A stretch of 64,000 bases of DNA from Lyngbya sp. PCC 8106 (GCF_000169095.1 NZ_AAVU01000034.1:14695-78694); one strand, 5' to 3'; counted from the stretch's first letter, positions 26,418 through 36,966 are shown. The notes: a model not told the origin generated them from the letters alone. Translations and numbers: made by a program.

Positions 26418-28664
26418 ATGGTACTAGCCGCTCAACTCAACAACGGAGCCACCTTCAGAGCAAATCAAATCATCCAAATTCTTCAGAAACGTCGCCCACT
26501 TGCACAACGAATTGAACGTGTAGAAAGTAATCTAAAAACTTTATCAGTTGCGCTCAATCAACTTGAAAAGCAACGGGATCAATTACTAACTCGGGTTGAT
26601 GACTCCAGTACCGTAGGTAGGCTCAGAGAAATTGATTGTACATCAATTCAAAGAAGCATCACCGATGAGTTATCTGTGCTGAATAATCTCAAAGCAAGAT
26701 TTTCCCGCAATACCCTCAACATCGGAGTTGTCGGTCGAGCCAGACAGGGTAAAAGCCGCTTGCTGCAAAGCTTGACAGGGCTTTCGGCTGAGGAAATTCC
26801 TGACGGTGACGACCAACACTGCACAGGCGTTCGCAGCAACATTCATCATAATCCCGATGTAGAAACTTATGGTGAAGTTTTCTTCCATACCGAACGGACT
26901 TTTTTGGATGAAGTCATTACTCCCTATTATGAGCAGCTTCGTCTGGGTTCAAGACCCAACTCTATTCAAGAATTTGCAGATTCTCCATTACCAGAACTCC
27001 CTCAAGAGCTTAAAAACCAAGCTTTAGCATTTGCTAAATATGAGCATCTTCTCAAATATCATCTTTATCTTCCTAAATACTTTAGTTGTCTATCGGAACC
27101 TTCTCCGCGTCGGATTTCGCAACATGAAATTCGAGAATATGTTGCTCAAGATACAATAGACAGGCGGCGAATTTATTTTAAATATCTGGCCGTTCGAGAA
27201 GTTAAAATTGTTTGTCCGTTTCCCAACCCAGATATCGGACAAATTGCGTTAGTAGATATGCCCGGTTTGGGAGATACGGGCATTGGTGACACCGAACGCA
27301 TGATTAAAACTTTAGGACAGGATATTGATGCGGTTTTGTTCGTGCGAATGCCCAAATCTACGGGGGATTTTTGGGCGAAAGAAGATGTAGAACTTTATGA
27401 TATGGCGAATACGGCTTTAACTGATTTGCCGATTCGTGAATGGTCTTTCATGGTGCTAAATCATGTTAAGAGTTCAGGAATTACTGATAATTACAAGAAT
27501 TGTCAAAGTTTGGCGGAAGCCATTCAGGATAAACACATCAATGTTCAGGATGTGATTATTGCTGATTGTGCGGATGCTCAAGAATCAAAAACTGCAATTT
27601 TAGACCGATTTTTAAGTTATTTAACCCAAAGAATCGAAGTTTTAGATCGTCAATATGCTTCGGCTTGTCAAGAGCGAATCGCTCAAATTCAAAGAAGTCT
27701 CAATATCGAACTCAACAAAGCTCAACAGGCTTGGAAAGTCAGTTCAAGTAATGACTGGTTTCCCGAGTTCTTAAAACTGTTTGGAAGTTTGTGGAAAAAT
27801 TTAACTCAAGAACTAGAAAAACTGCTCTCATCAATGATTTCTGAGCGGGATACTGATGATGCCAATTTTAAAACTGCGGTTGATGCGGCGATTAAAAATT
27901 GTCGTTCTAAGCCGGGGATTCCAAGTTTGGCAGAGATTGAGCAAAAAAATTATGCTGCGGGTGCTTACCAAAGTGCTTATGCAGAATGTTTACATGAAGT
28001 TCGGACTCATTTATCAAAGCAATTCTTGGATTTAGATGATGCTTTGAAGCACTCTCTCGAAACGGCTAAATCTCGTGTGGTTCAGATTTTAATTAGCAAA
28101 GGTAAGTTAGGAAAATTAGCTGAGGATTGTCAAGGAAGCGAGTTTTTGAAAGTGATCGCTGTAAAGATTCCAGACAATTTAGAGGGACTGCGGTTAGGAT
28201 TTGAAACTCTAGCCACTTTTGATTTACAGTATCGCGGATTAATTCAACATCGAATTCGCAAGTATTTAGATGTGTTAACGCCCAATCGAACTAAATATAA
28301 ATTGGATGATTTTTGGACGCAAGCAATTCCTATCGGGGTAATGAGTTCTACTGAGAAAATCCGAGATAATTTGCAGAAAGCACAAGCGGAGGCGGTGAAT
28401 AACTGTGAAAAAGAGCTAAAAACTCTTTTGAAAGAGCCAAGCCAAGCGGGTTTTGCAATTGTTGAGGAGTTTGTAGATCGGGTGTTACGGGCTGAAGGTG
28501 TTAAAGATGAATGGCAAATTTTCTTACAAGAAGTTGCTTCTGATATCTGGCCTGATGAATTTGGTTCGGTGTTAGAATTAACTCAATTCAGACGAGATTG
28601 GATGCAGGTTGTTGAACAAGTAGAACGCAGCAATCAAACGGAAGCTTTGAGTTTATTGCGGTAA
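26418..28664 (+). CDS. Dynamin-like GTPase in the defence island
   Basis: This is a 748-residue protein. An N-terminal coiled coil (residues about 20-90) precedes a dynamin/GBP-type GTPase: G1 GVVGRARQGKSRLLQ near residue 107, G3 LVDMPGLGDTG near 279, and a weak G4 LNHVK near 346. The C-terminal 330 residues are helical. It has no zinc ribbon, unlike the GTPase at 10016-12454, and no transmembrane helix. It ends 60 bp before a strong terminator, so it is a single-gene unit between DISARM and the STAND protein. It could be an independent single-gene defence factor, but its function is unproven. Confidence 0.8.
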   Translation: MVLAAQLNNGATFRANQIIQILQKRRPLAQRIERVESNLKTLSVALNQLEKQRDQLLTRVDDSSTVGRLREIDCTSIQRSITDELSVLNNLKARFSRNTLNIGVVGRARQGKSRLLQSLTGLSAEEIPDGDDQHCTGVRSNIHHNPDVETYGEVFFHTERTFLDEVITPYYEQLRLGSRPNSIQEFADSPLPELPQELKNQALAFAKYEHLLKYHLYLPKYFSCLSEPSPRRISQHEIREYVAQDTIDRRRIYFKYLAVREVKIVCPFPNPDIGQIALVDMPGLGDTGIGDTERMIKTLGQDIDAVLFVRMPKSTGDFWAKEDVELYDMANTALTDLPIREWSFMVLNHVKSSGITDNYKNCQSLAEAIQDKHINVQDVIIADCADAQESKTAILDRFLSYLTQRIEVLDRQYASACQERIAQIQRSLNIELNKAQQAWKVSSSNDWFPEFLKLFGSLWKNLTQELEKLLSSMISERDTDDANFKTAVDAAIKNCRSKPGIPSLAEIEQKNYAAGAYQSAYAECLHEVRTHLSKQFLDLDDALKHSLETAKSRVVQILISKGKLGKLAEDCQGSEFLKVIAVKIPDNLEGLRLGFETLATFDLQYRGLIQHRIRKYLDVLTPNRTKYKLDDFWTQAIPIGVMSSTEKIRDNLQKAQAEAVNNCEKELKTLLKEPSQAGFAIVEEFVDRVLRAEGVKDEWQIFLQEVASDIWPDEFGSVLELTQFRRDWMQVVEQVERSNQTEALSLLR

Positions 28665-28723
28665 TTTTAACAGTTGATACTCCCGAAAATCTACACACCT
28701 AATTGAAGACTTTAACTCGATTG

Positions 28724-28752
28724 GCGATACAAAATAGTATCGCTATTTTTTT
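28724..28752 (+). terminator. Rho-independent terminator
   Basis: GCGATAC (28724-28730) and GTATCGC (28737-28743) form a perfect 7-bp stem with a 6-nt loop, followed by TATTTTTTT. It ends the dynamin-like gene unit. Confidence 0.85.
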
Positions 28753-28938
28753 CTTTTTGAGGCGGAAGCTTGGCGTGGTTGAGCCGGATCGATTTATTTT
28801 TATCCCCCTAATTTCTCTTGAATTTATAGAAAAAATTAGAGGTAACGTTGCAGCATCTCTATGCAAGAGATAAAATTATAAAAATTTTCTTTTAAAAGCG
28901 GTATTGAACACCTTGATTTTTAGATCAAAGCCCTTTTG

Positions 28939-28967
28939 TTGACTTTTTAATCTTTCCGTATTATAAT
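28939..28967 (+). promoter_or_regulatory. Near-consensus promoter of the STAND gene
   Basis: TTGACT at 28939-28944 and a perfect TATAAT at 28962-28967 are separated by 17 bp. The gene's ATG is at 29015 with AGGA at 29001-29004. Together with the terminator upstream, this defines an independent transcription unit. Confidence 0.75.
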
Positions 28968-29014
28968 GAATACTCTTAACAAAAAATGCCAGTATTTTTG
29001 AGGAAGAGTTGGGC

Positions 29015-32000
29015 ATGGTTAATAGAGGAACAACAAGCCAAACTATCGCAGCCTCCTCACTTCATCTGTTTTCTCAACTTCAGGAACTAAGAAGTGCTTG
29101 GGAAGAATGCCAACCTAAACGAGCCATGGGAGGGAAGTGGGCTTTAAGCGGATTTGATTACCAATTCCATTTAACACTGCTGAAAATTGTTCGTCGATGG
29201 AAAAAAGCATCTCAAGCAGAGCGTCAAGATGTAAATACAGCCCATGAAATTCTTGCCGAAGCTCTTTCAGATATTACTGAATCGGGAACAGTTGTGACTT
29301 TAACACAAGTCAAACGAACTCTTTCAGGCGACACAATTAGTCAAGCAATGGAAGAATTTTGGGAAATTTTTAACCTGGCATTTGAGCATACACCTACCTT
29401 AGTAGAACACCTAAATTTTATCATCTCAGGTAAGTCTTCAAATCACAATAACCCTGAAAAAGTTATCAGTGAATGGAACCCCAAATCAAAAAAAGATCAA
29501 GTACACAATCTTAATTTATTCAAAAACCGTGTCAGTTATGAGCTTGTTTCTGATCCCAGAACCGAGTTAATGACAGAATTAGAGAATCTTTCACGAGATG
29601 AAGATACAGAAACAACTATTGGACTATGGTTGGGCTATCTTCTTCAACTAGGTTCAGGCTTATCTTCTGAGCGTATAAGCACTCTTATATGGCGGGAACT
29701 CATAAATGATAAAAGCTTGAAAGCGTTTCGAGCAACACTAGCAAGATTATTCAGCCAATCACGCTATCAACTTCGTTGCGTTCGACATACACTCGGTGGT
29801 AGTTTATCTCTACCCAGAACCGATCAACTTGAAAAGCTACAAAAATCTGTACTCAACAAACAGATAACCCTCCTTATCGGTTCGTCGGGAGCGGGAAAAT
29901 CGGCACTTTGCAAGCAAGCGATGCAAACCAGGTTTCAAGACTATACAAGTTTGTTTTTCCATCCGTCCGATATTCTTTCGTTTACAGAAACCCCAGACTC
30001 TACATCTAGGCGAGATACAAGACGTATTGATGAACTCTTGAACGCTCAAATTCTTGAGAAACCGCTCATTATCATAGATGACTTGAGTGATGTTGATAAG
30101 CAAAGTTTTGATTGTGTCTTTAATTTGTTGCAAAATGGGTTAACAAGTCATACATCTGATGTGCGGTTTGTCCTGGTTGCCCATTTAGATGCCGAACGCC
30201 GAATTCGTGAAGAAATTGATGCTCGACTTGATGCCGAAATTTCGGTTAATGTTGTTAGACTTCCCCAATTACCTATAAACGATCTTCAGTCATGTAATGA
30301 GCTACCAGGCACAATTGCGGAGTTGATCGAGCGTGCTGATGAGTTTGGACCCGCTTTAAACCTGAAGCTTCTTGACAGGCTAATTAGTAGCGTTCAACGG
30401 GATAATATCGATATTTCATCCTTCAAAAATGACTTAGATCTACTCGCTTGGTTTTGGCATCATCATGTAGAGAATTGGAGGAAAGGCAGTGAAGAAAGCC
30501 GCGTCCTAATTAAAACAGCGATTTTATTAGCCAATAAATTTACTCCCGATTTATCTCTCTATGATTCTGAGATTGATCCCAAAGTCCTAAATACTCTGGT
30601 ACGGCGAGATTGTCTTCGAGTTGTAGAAGAAAGAGTAGCTGTCACACACCGTTTTGTAGGAGATTGTGCAAGGTTTCGCTATCTTCTAGGGAAACGTCGT
30701 GAAGTAGAAGTTAGTGAATTTGCAGACAAGTTGAAAAATCCTCTTTGGTCGCAGCCAGTACGCTGGTTTGCTTTGGATCTTGCGATGGAATCAGAAAAAA
30801 CTGAAACATGGCAGGAATTGCTTCAAGAAGCAAAAGAAAGCAATCACCTACAACTGATTGACTTACTTCTCGACGGTGCGATCTTAAGTCGAAAAGGCAA
30901 CTGTATTTTTCAACACTGTTGCGGCGAACACCTCCCCTTTTTCATTGACCGTCTCCTCTGTCGTTTGTTAGCGATCGCAACTAAGCCAACTGATGATTAC
31001 TTTGGAGTTTTCCAATCAATGTCCGCAAGCGAAAGGCTTATGTCACAGGAACGTATAACCGGAATTCCAAAAGCACATTTGTGGGAACCCGTGTGGCAAT
31101 GGCTCTTATCTCAAAATCCACAAACTGTAATTGAGGAATCTTGTTTAGTTTTCAAAGCGGCTGAGGCTTGGCTAAATTGGAGTGAACACGCTCAAAAGTT
31201 TTCACTTCGATGTGAGGTTGCAGAGTTTGTCCTCAACTTGCTACAAATAATATTATTACCCGAGCCTGATCCCCCTGCTCCTGAACCCGAAGCACAAATT
31301 GATAGTTGGGAAGAACTAAGCCAGATAATCGAATTAGGACATGAAAGAACGTTATCTTTTCCCGCCTATAAAAAACAATACTATTTAGGTGATTTTTCAT
31401 CCAATGCTTTCGCCTGTATAGTTTTTGCACTCCGGATTATTCCAGAACGTTCAGCCTGGTTTTTGAGAGTTCTAGCGGGGCGAGAAATTATTCCAGCAAA
31501 TAGATTAGAACCGACTGAAACTGTTCTTTTTTCCAGTGGATCTCATGTAGGTGTACTTGAGCCACCACATCCAAAAGGGCCATCAGGAAAAGTAAATAAG
31601 TGCTTTCGCAAATTTATGCTCAAGCAAGAAGGTCTATATCTTAATTTTGTAGTTCGCGTTAATCCAAAAATCGGTGCTGAATTACTTCTTGCACTGACCA
31701 TTTCCCAACCAACTTATCGTTATGAATTCAATAATGAATCCGATCCAATTGATTCCCTTAGAACAGAAGGAAAGTACGATATTGATGTCTGTACATTCAA
31801 GTTTATTCCGCTCCTCTCTCTCCTCGAAATTAATGAAGTTCTTGCCATTGATGTTATTGTAACCCTTTGTAATGTTGCCACAGATTATTGGCATGAACAT
31901 CGCTGGAAAAAAAATAGACTGGAAGGAAATCCCAAAACTGATACTGATGGGGTAATTTTACTGATTGGCGACCAGAGAAAACACTTCAAAGGCGGTCGTC

Positions 32001-34336
32001 ATGCTTTATATTGGCATCGCAAGTATCCTTCGTCATCACATACTGTCGCTTGTTTTTTAATGACCCTAGAGGGATGGCTCTACAGTCGTCCGACTAAAGC
32101 AGAACTCGAACGTTCTATATCAATTATCTTTGAGCGTGCTGATACTGTTGCAATGCTTGGGGTACTCATTTCGCTGGCTAAATGCGATCCCAATCTTTTA
32201 AAAGATTCCTTACTACCTCTACTTTCGTCACTACAACTTCTTGTATGGTTGGAGTTTGAAGAGATAGATAAAGGACAAGATTTTGCATTACAATTAAGCC
32301 GAATGTCGGGGAAGGAATCTCAAGATTTAGTTGAATTTCATCAGCTATATCACCGAAAAATTCCCCTTTTAGACATCATACTCCGAATGTGGTTAAAGGG
32401 AGACATTCCTTCTAATGCAAAATCTGAAATTTTAGAAGACTGGGATAATAATCAGCTTAATTTGATTCCAGAGGTTAGTCAGGATCGTGCATTAAAAATC
32501 CGAGCTTACTTCGATCTGAAAAATTGGTTGTTAGAAGAGAATGAGTATGGAGAACAGAATTTTCGCTTCATTGGTACTCAGGCTCAAAATCCTGAAGTTG
32601 ATACTCAGTCTGAATCTGCACTTTGGAATCTTCCGTATTTCAACATTATAATGATGTGCCGACAAATTCTAGATGGTGAATTGCAAAAGACACGGGAATT
32701 ACATATGGACTTTGTTACTCTGCTAACAAGTGAAGAACAGCTTACGTCTCTACGAGAACATTTTCAAGAGAAAAATTTTATAGATGTAATCTGGGCAACA
32801 ATTGCTGTTATTCTAGAACCTCCAATCGATGATTTAAACGAAGAATTGGATAGCTATATTACTGACTATGCTAGTGACTTTTCCCAATTAAAAATCAGTT
32901 TAGATGACGGCAATCGTTGTCAGGATTACCATATAGATGCCCAAGCTTTTTTGGCTCATGCTGCTCCTAAGCTTCTGCGAAGATGCTCATCTGAAACATT
33001 ACTTCGAGCATCTGCTTTCCGTTGCCTTATTGGGGTTCGTAATTGTGATACATCTGCTTTTATGCGATCGTGGATAAGAGAATATGGGCTAGAGCATAAG
33101 CTCACCCAAGAACTGATTAATATTGCCCCCAGAATCGCTCGTCTCATTTCTCTGACTTCTGTAGTATCCTATACTAAGGTCATCCAAAGTTCTGCTAACC
33201 CAGATGGATCTTATCTAGTTCCGCGTCCCGAATTTATTGATGAAGAAATAAGCCAACGAAAAGATCCTGAAATTGAAGAAGCCTGGTCTAGTTTGCAAAA
33301 TGAGTTTGAGGAGAAAACTTTTTCTGCAATTTCTTTAACTGATGCTTTTAAATGGACTCCAGAAATACTTGTCCAATCTCTGCAACAAAAACCTGACTGG
33401 TTACACAATGACTTGAACTGGGATTTCTTAGCAGCAGCATTGATTCCAGTCCTACAAGTAAAACCAAAGAACGAGAGAGAACGGGATTTCATTGATTTAT
33501 TACTCAAACAAGTGCTTTCTGCTTTGCTTCACGAAAGGGCAACTTTTTATATAGACAATAAAATTGCTCAAGAAGACAATGGAGATAATTCCGTAGACAC
33601 AGAATTATCCCCGTCTCAATCTCAATTAATAGATGCAATAGTGATTGGGTCAAGTTCTTCTGACTTAACCGCTCGAATTGATGTAATTCTCCAAGTTCTA
33701 AATGCTGTAAATCTAACGGATTGCATTCTTTTAGATTATTTTGTCGATGTTTTGAATAACTGCATTGATCGGAACAGTTATTCAGAGAGAATTGACCAAT
33801 CATTTAGAAAATATACAGCCTTTGCAATTGGAGAATATCTTTTTGACCTTAAAAATCAAGAAAAGTCAAATCTGCGGTTTTTGGGTAGAGCCAGGGATGT
33901 ATGGGAAAAATTGATCGATCTACTATGGAAGTGGTCACAAAATAATCTTGAGAAAGCCACTCAAGCAGAACAATGGCTTCTGGAGTTTTTAAAACAATTT
34001 AAAGAAGTATTATTGACCGAGCGAGAGTTGAGAATAAAATTGTATCGTGTTAGCCAATCAATGAATTACAGACAGTTCCGCCGCTTGCTATTCAAAATAC
34101 TCATTGAAAAGCCGGAACTTTTACCTAATATTAGGAAGGAAGAAAGTGAACTTTTAGTTAAACTTATTGCTGAACTGTGGAATTTAGATCGTGCTTGGAT
34201 AATAGAGAGACAACCTCGACTTAACGGTTTGAAAACTTTGTTGAGCCATTTACAGGAGATTGATGCAGTAGGAGCAAGAACACTAGCCAATCAGATAGCT
34301 AGTTCTTTAGCAAATTCATTCGATTTCAACCAGTAG
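29015..34336 (+). CDS. Avs-like STAND NTPase with N-terminal Cap4/DUF4297-like nuclease
   Basis: This protein of about 1773 residues starts at ATG 29015; a TTG six bases earlier gives 1775, and the residue numbers here use that numbering. Residues 41-54 (GGKWALSGFDYQFH), E84, D88 and the QVK at 100-102 match the layout of DUF4297/Cap4-type PD-(D/E)XK nucleases. A P-loop NTPase follows: Walker A IGSSGAGKSA at 291-299 and Walker B LIIIDDLSD at about 353-361. The remaining ~1250 residues are helical and repeat-like, as in the sensor half of Avs/STAND anti-phage proteins, which oligomerise on binding a phage protein and then cut DNA. The architecture is clear to me; the exact Avs subfamily and trigger are not. 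It is transcribed alone, next to DISARM. Confidence 0.8.
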   Translation: MVNRGTTSQTIAASSLHLFSQLQELRSAWEECQPKRAMGGKWALSGFDYQFHLTLLKIVRRWKKASQAERQDVNTAHEILAEALSDITESGTVVTLTQVKRTLSGDTISQAMEEFWEIFNLAFEHTPTLVEHLNFIISGKSSNHNNPEKVISEWNPKSKKDQVHNLNLFKNRVSYELVSDPRTELMTELENLSRDEDTETTIGLWLGYLLQLGSGLSSERISTLIWRELINDKSLKAFRATLARLFSQSRYQLRCVRHTLGGSLSLPRTDQLEKLQKSVLNKQITLLIGSSGAGKSALCKQAMQTRFQDYTSLFFHPSDILSFTETPDSTSRRDTRRIDELLNAQILEKPLIIIDDLSDVDKQSFDCVFNLLQNGLTSHTSDVRFVLVAHLDAERRIREEIDARLDAEISVNVVRLPQLPINDLQSCNELPGTIAELIERADEFGPALNLKLLDRLISSVQRDNIDISSFKNDLDLLAWFWHHHVENWRKGSEESRVLIKTAILLANKFTPDLSLYDSEIDPKVLNTLVRRDCLRVVEERVAVTHRFVGDCARFRYLLGKRREVEVSEFADKLKNPLWSQPVRWFALDLAMESEKTETWQELLQEAKESNHLQLIDLLLDGAILSRKGNCIFQHCCGEHLPFFIDRLLCRLLAIATKPTDDYFGVFQSMSASERLMSQERITGIPKAHLWEPVWQWLLSQNPQTVIEESCLVFKAAEAWLNWSEHAQKFSLRCEVAEFVLNLLQIILLPEPDPPAPEPEAQIDSWEELSQIIELGHERTLSFPAYKKQYYLGDFSSNAFACIVFALRIIPERSAWFLRVLAGREIIPANRLEPTETVLFSSGSHVGVLEPPHPKGPSGKVNKCFRKFMLKQEGLYLNFVVRVNPKIGAELLLALTISQPTYRYEFNNESDPIDSLRTEGKYDIDVCTFKFIPLLSLLEINEVLAIDVIVTLCNVATDYWHEHRWKKNRLEGNPKTDTDGVILLIGDQRKHFKGGRHALYWHRKYPSSSHTVACFLMTLEGWLYSRPTKAELERSISIIFERADTVAMLGVLISLAKCDPNLLKDSLLPLLSSLQLLVWLEFEEIDKGQDFALQLSRMSGKESQDLVEFHQLYHRKIPLLDIILRMWLKGDIPSNAKSEILEDWDNNQLNLIPEVSQDRALKIRAYFDLKNWLLEENEYGEQNFRFIGTQAQNPEVDTQSESALWNLPYFNIIMMCRQILDGELQKTRELHMDFVTLLTSEEQLTSLREHFQEKNFIDVIWATIAVILEPPIDDLNEELDSYITDYASDFSQLKISLDDGNRCQDYHIDAQAFLAHAAPKLLRRCSSETLLRASAFRCLIGVRNCDTSAFMRSWIREYGLEHKLTQELINIAPRIARLISLTSVVSYTKVIQSSANPDGSYLVPRPEFIDEEISQRKDPEIEEAWSSLQNEFEEKTFSAISLTDAFKWTPEILVQSLQQKPDWLHNDLNWDFLAAALIPVLQVKPKNERERDFIDLLLKQVLSALLHERATFYIDNKIAQEDNGDNSVDTELSPSQSQLIDAIVIGSSSSDLTARIDVILQVLNAVNLTDCILLDYFVDVLNNCIDRNSYSERIDQSFRKYTAFAIGEYLFDLKNQEKSNLRFLGRARDVWEKLIDLLWKWSQNNLEKATQAEQWLLEFLKQFKEVLLTERELRIKLYRVSQSMNYRQFRRLLFKILIEKPELLPNIRKEESELLVKLIAELWNLDRAWIIERQPRLNGLKTLLSHLQEIDAVGARTLANQIASSLANSFDFNQ

Positions 34337-34337
34337 T

Positions 34338-34980
34338 CTAGTCAATCGTTATGCACCGAAGTTCAACAAGTTTGTCTTGCAGTTTCGTATAACGTCGCTG
34401 ACCTTCGTTGCGAACGGCAATGGATATGGCTTTCTTGCTTCCAACCACAATTGCCAATTTCTTCGCCCTGGTCAATCCGGTATAGAGTAGGTTTCGATTC
34501 AGCATTGCTATAGTGCTGCATAAACAGAGGAAGAATTACCACCGGATATTCGCTACCCTGACTTTTGTGGATGGAAATACTCCAAGCCAAAGCAATTTCA
34601 TTTAAGTCGGCGTAGTCGTAGGTGACAAGGCGTTCGCCAATACCAACCACCATTTCTTGTTCGGTGGTATCAATACTTTGAATAATCCCCAAGTCCCCGT
34701 TAAAGACTTCCCGTTTATAATCATTGGTTAATTGGATAACGCGTTCGCGGAGCGTGCCGTCAGGCGTATCGCCTTCACGAAAAATACTCGCGCCCCGAAC
34801 CACCTCATTTTTATGGGGTGAGGGAGGGTTGATCAGTTCTTGCAAGACTCTATTGAGGTTGCGGGTTCCCAACAATCCTCTCGTCATCGGACAAAGCACT
34901 TGCAAGTCCGAAGTCGGGATCAAGCCCAGACCGGGGATAAACTGTTCGACCAGTTCGCTTAAGGGCAGAAAACCTTAAAT
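34338..34980 (-). pseudogene. recD2: RecD2-type helicase pseudogene, C-terminal piece
   Basis: The minus strand encodes the C-terminal part of a RecD2/RecD-like 5'-3' helicase. It has LCPMTRGLLG, the SH3-like segment FNGDLGIIQSID, and motif V ISIHKSQGSEYPVVILP. After LPLFMQHYSN the reading frame shifts by one: the true tail (NRNLLYTGLTRAKKLAIV ... ending KLVEL) continues in another frame to a stop at 34338, two bases from the STAND stop. About 250 residues with the Walker A and central ATPase motifs are missing between this piece and the N-terminal piece at 36450-36920. The gene is dead. Confidence 0.85.
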
Positions 34981-36449
34981 AACACGGGAGGAAGTTAGCC
35001 AGTTCGTTTTAACGACTGGTTGAATAACGACACGCTACTGTTTTAACCTGCCATTATTTTCCCCTCTGATTTTCAATACTGTTTATTGGTATTATATCTA
35101 CAGGAGGTGATGAGATTGTACGGATGTCAACAACACTTAATTAATAGCAACCAAGAAGTAGCAGCGATACTTGAGTATATCTGCTCAGAATCCAACAAGC
35201 TAATAAATTGCGGAATTTATTTATGTCGCCAGATGTTTTTCAAGGCGAATCACTTCTTATCGAAGTATGACCTTGATAAAAGGTTAAAAAATAACCCGCA
35301 TTTTAAAGCTTTAAGGTCAGCTTGCGCTCAACAAACTTTGCATGGCGTGGTTGAATCGTTCAACTCTTACAAGAAACTAATTAGAATGTACAAGCGAGGG
35401 GAATTAACCAATAAGCCTAAGCTTCCAAAATACAGAAAGAAAGGGGGTCTAGCAGTTGTAAGCTATCCAAAACGATGGGTAAAGTTAACCGATGGTCATT
35501 TACAATTTTCATTGGGTAAGCAAGTAAAAGCCTGGTTTGGGATTGATAGCTTTACGTTGCCTATGCCCACTAATTTGAGCTTTAATGCTATCAAAGAGTT
35601 TCGGTTTATTCCGCGCAACAATAGTTTTTACCTAGAGTTTGTCTACGAACAGTCAGAAGTCAAACAAGTTGAACAATCTGAACACATACTTGGGATCGAT
35701 CCGGGATTGAATAACTGGCTAACTTGCGTTAGTACGACAGGTAAATCGTTCATCATTGATGGCAAAAAGGTGAAATCCCAAAATCAATGGTATAACAAGC
35801 AGGTTGCTCAGTTAAAGACTGGGAAGGAGCAAGGTTACTGGGATGAACATCTTGCATCTATTACCGAAAAGCGCAATCGTCAGATGCGTGACAATGTTAA
35901 TAAAGCCGCAAGGTTTATCATTAACTGGTGTCTCAAGAATAAGGTTTCAACCATTGTATTTGGATGGAATCAGCGCCATAAAGACAGTATCAATATGGGC
36001 AAGAAGAATAACCAGTCTTTTGTACAGATTCCCACTGCAAAACTAAAATCCACGGCTCAACTTTGTGAACAACACGGGATAGAGTTTATCGAGACTGAAG
36101 AATCTTATACCTCAAAAGCCAGTTTCTTAGATAGTGATATTCTACCTACATTTGGTGAGAAACCCATAGGGTGGACTTCATCAGGAAAGCGAGTTCAAAG
36201 AGGTTTGTTTAGAGGTTCTAGAGGTCAATTAATTAATGCGGACTGTAATGGTGCTGCCAATATAATCCGAAAATCAAAAGTATCAACACAGCACTTAGCT
36301 AAGGTTGTTAGGGGAGTGTTGAGTCTCCCACATCGATATTTTCTAGGTAGTCTTTCTAGATCGTATCGTAAGCAGTATTGCGAAGCAGATTTTAATCTGA
36401 GTAGCAATTCCGCTTAGAATCCAGGTTTTTTAAAGCCTGGAGAACTCAA
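34976..36449 (+). mobile_element. IS200/IS605-family TnpB-only element
   Basis: The segment separates the two recD2 pieces and contains only tnpB. The right end carries a short hairpin CCAGGttttttaaagCCTGG at 36421-36440, a usual place for the end structure and guide-RNA region of such elements. Exact ends are estimated from where recD2 homology stops, so allow about 15 bp either way. Confidence 0.65.
35110..36417 (+). CDS. tnpB: TnpB, zinc-finger-less type with displaced catalytic Glu
   Basis: This protein of about 435 residues is TnpB, the RNA-guided nuclease of IS200/IS605 elements. The RuvC Asp is in LGIDPGLNNW, and the last Asp is in NADCNGAANI. The usual second acidic residue position reads IVFGWNQ, with no Glu. 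A Glu lies later in TEESYTSKAS, as in TnpB clades with a rearranged active site. There is no CxxC zinc finger. I start at ATG 35110 behind AGGAGG, although the spacing is short and TTG 35116 is possible. Confidence 0.8.
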   Translation: MRLYGCQQHLINSNQEVAAILEYICSESNKLINCGIYLCRQMFFKANHFLSKYDLDKRLKNNPHFKALRSACAQQTLHGVVESFNSYKKLIRMYKRGELTNKPKLPKYRKKGGLAVVSYPKRWVKLTDGHLQFSLGKQVKAWFGIDSFTLPMPTNLSFNAIKEFRFIPRNNSFYLEFVYEQSEVKQVEQSEHILGIDPGLNNWLTCVSTTGKSFIIDGKKVKSQNQWYNKQVAQLKTGKEQGYWDEHLASITEKRNRQMRDNVNKAARFIINWCLKNKVSTIVFGWNQRHKDSINMGKKNNQSFVQIPTAKLKSTAQLCEQHGIEFIETEESYTSKASFLDSDILPTFGEKPIGWTSSGKRVQRGLFRGSRGQLINADCNGAANIIRKSKVSTQHLAKVVRGVLSLPHRYFLGSLSRSYRKQYCEADFNLSSNSA

Positions 36450-36925
36450 AATGTCCATCGGCGGTCGCTTGAGTTAAAGTATGGAGAATTCCAGCTTTGT
36501 AGCGAAATTTTGACCAAGGGGAAATACCGACATTTCTAGCAATTGTATCGGCAGAGATAAAACCGATGCCATAAATATCCTCGGCTAATTTGTAGGGGTT
36601 ATTCGTAACGGTTTCAATTGCTTCGTGACCGTAACATTTATAAATTTTGGTTGCGTAAACGGTGGAAACCCCATGACCTTGGAGAAATACCATTACTTCT
36701 TTAATCGCCTTTTGCTGTTCCCAAGCCTGACTAATCTGCTTAATTCGCTTTTTGCCGATGCCTTTAATTTCGGTTAGACGTTCGAGGTGGTTTTCAATCA
36801 CATCTAAGGTTTATAATCCAAAGTGATTGACGATTCGTTTAGCTGTAACCGGGCCAACCCCTCTAATTAAACCGCTTCCCAAATATTTCTCCATTCCGGT
36901 GAGGGTGGCGGGTTTAGCTTCCGGC
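36450..36925 (-). pseudogene. recD2: RecD2-type helicase pseudogene, N-terminal piece
   Basis: The minus strand encodes the helix-hairpin-helix region of RecD2: TLTGMEKYLGSGLIRGVGP, then VTAKRIVNHFGL, an in-frame TAA where family members usually have an acidic codon, then TLDVIENHLERLTEIKGIG and on to ILHTLTQATADGHF at the TnpB-element boundary. The first ~90 residues of the family are missing, cut by the adjoining IS605 element at about 36926. Together with the C-terminal piece, it shows at least four lesions in this gene. Confidence 0.85.
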
Positions 36926-36966
36926 AAAAGAAGCCCCACGTCTTAAAGCGAAGCGTGAGCGTGGGA

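Noticed and set aside
34363..34923. Intact small helicase gene
   Set aside because: It lacks the ATPase core, its tail is frameshifted, and its N-terminal half lies beyond an IS element, so it is a pseudogene piece.
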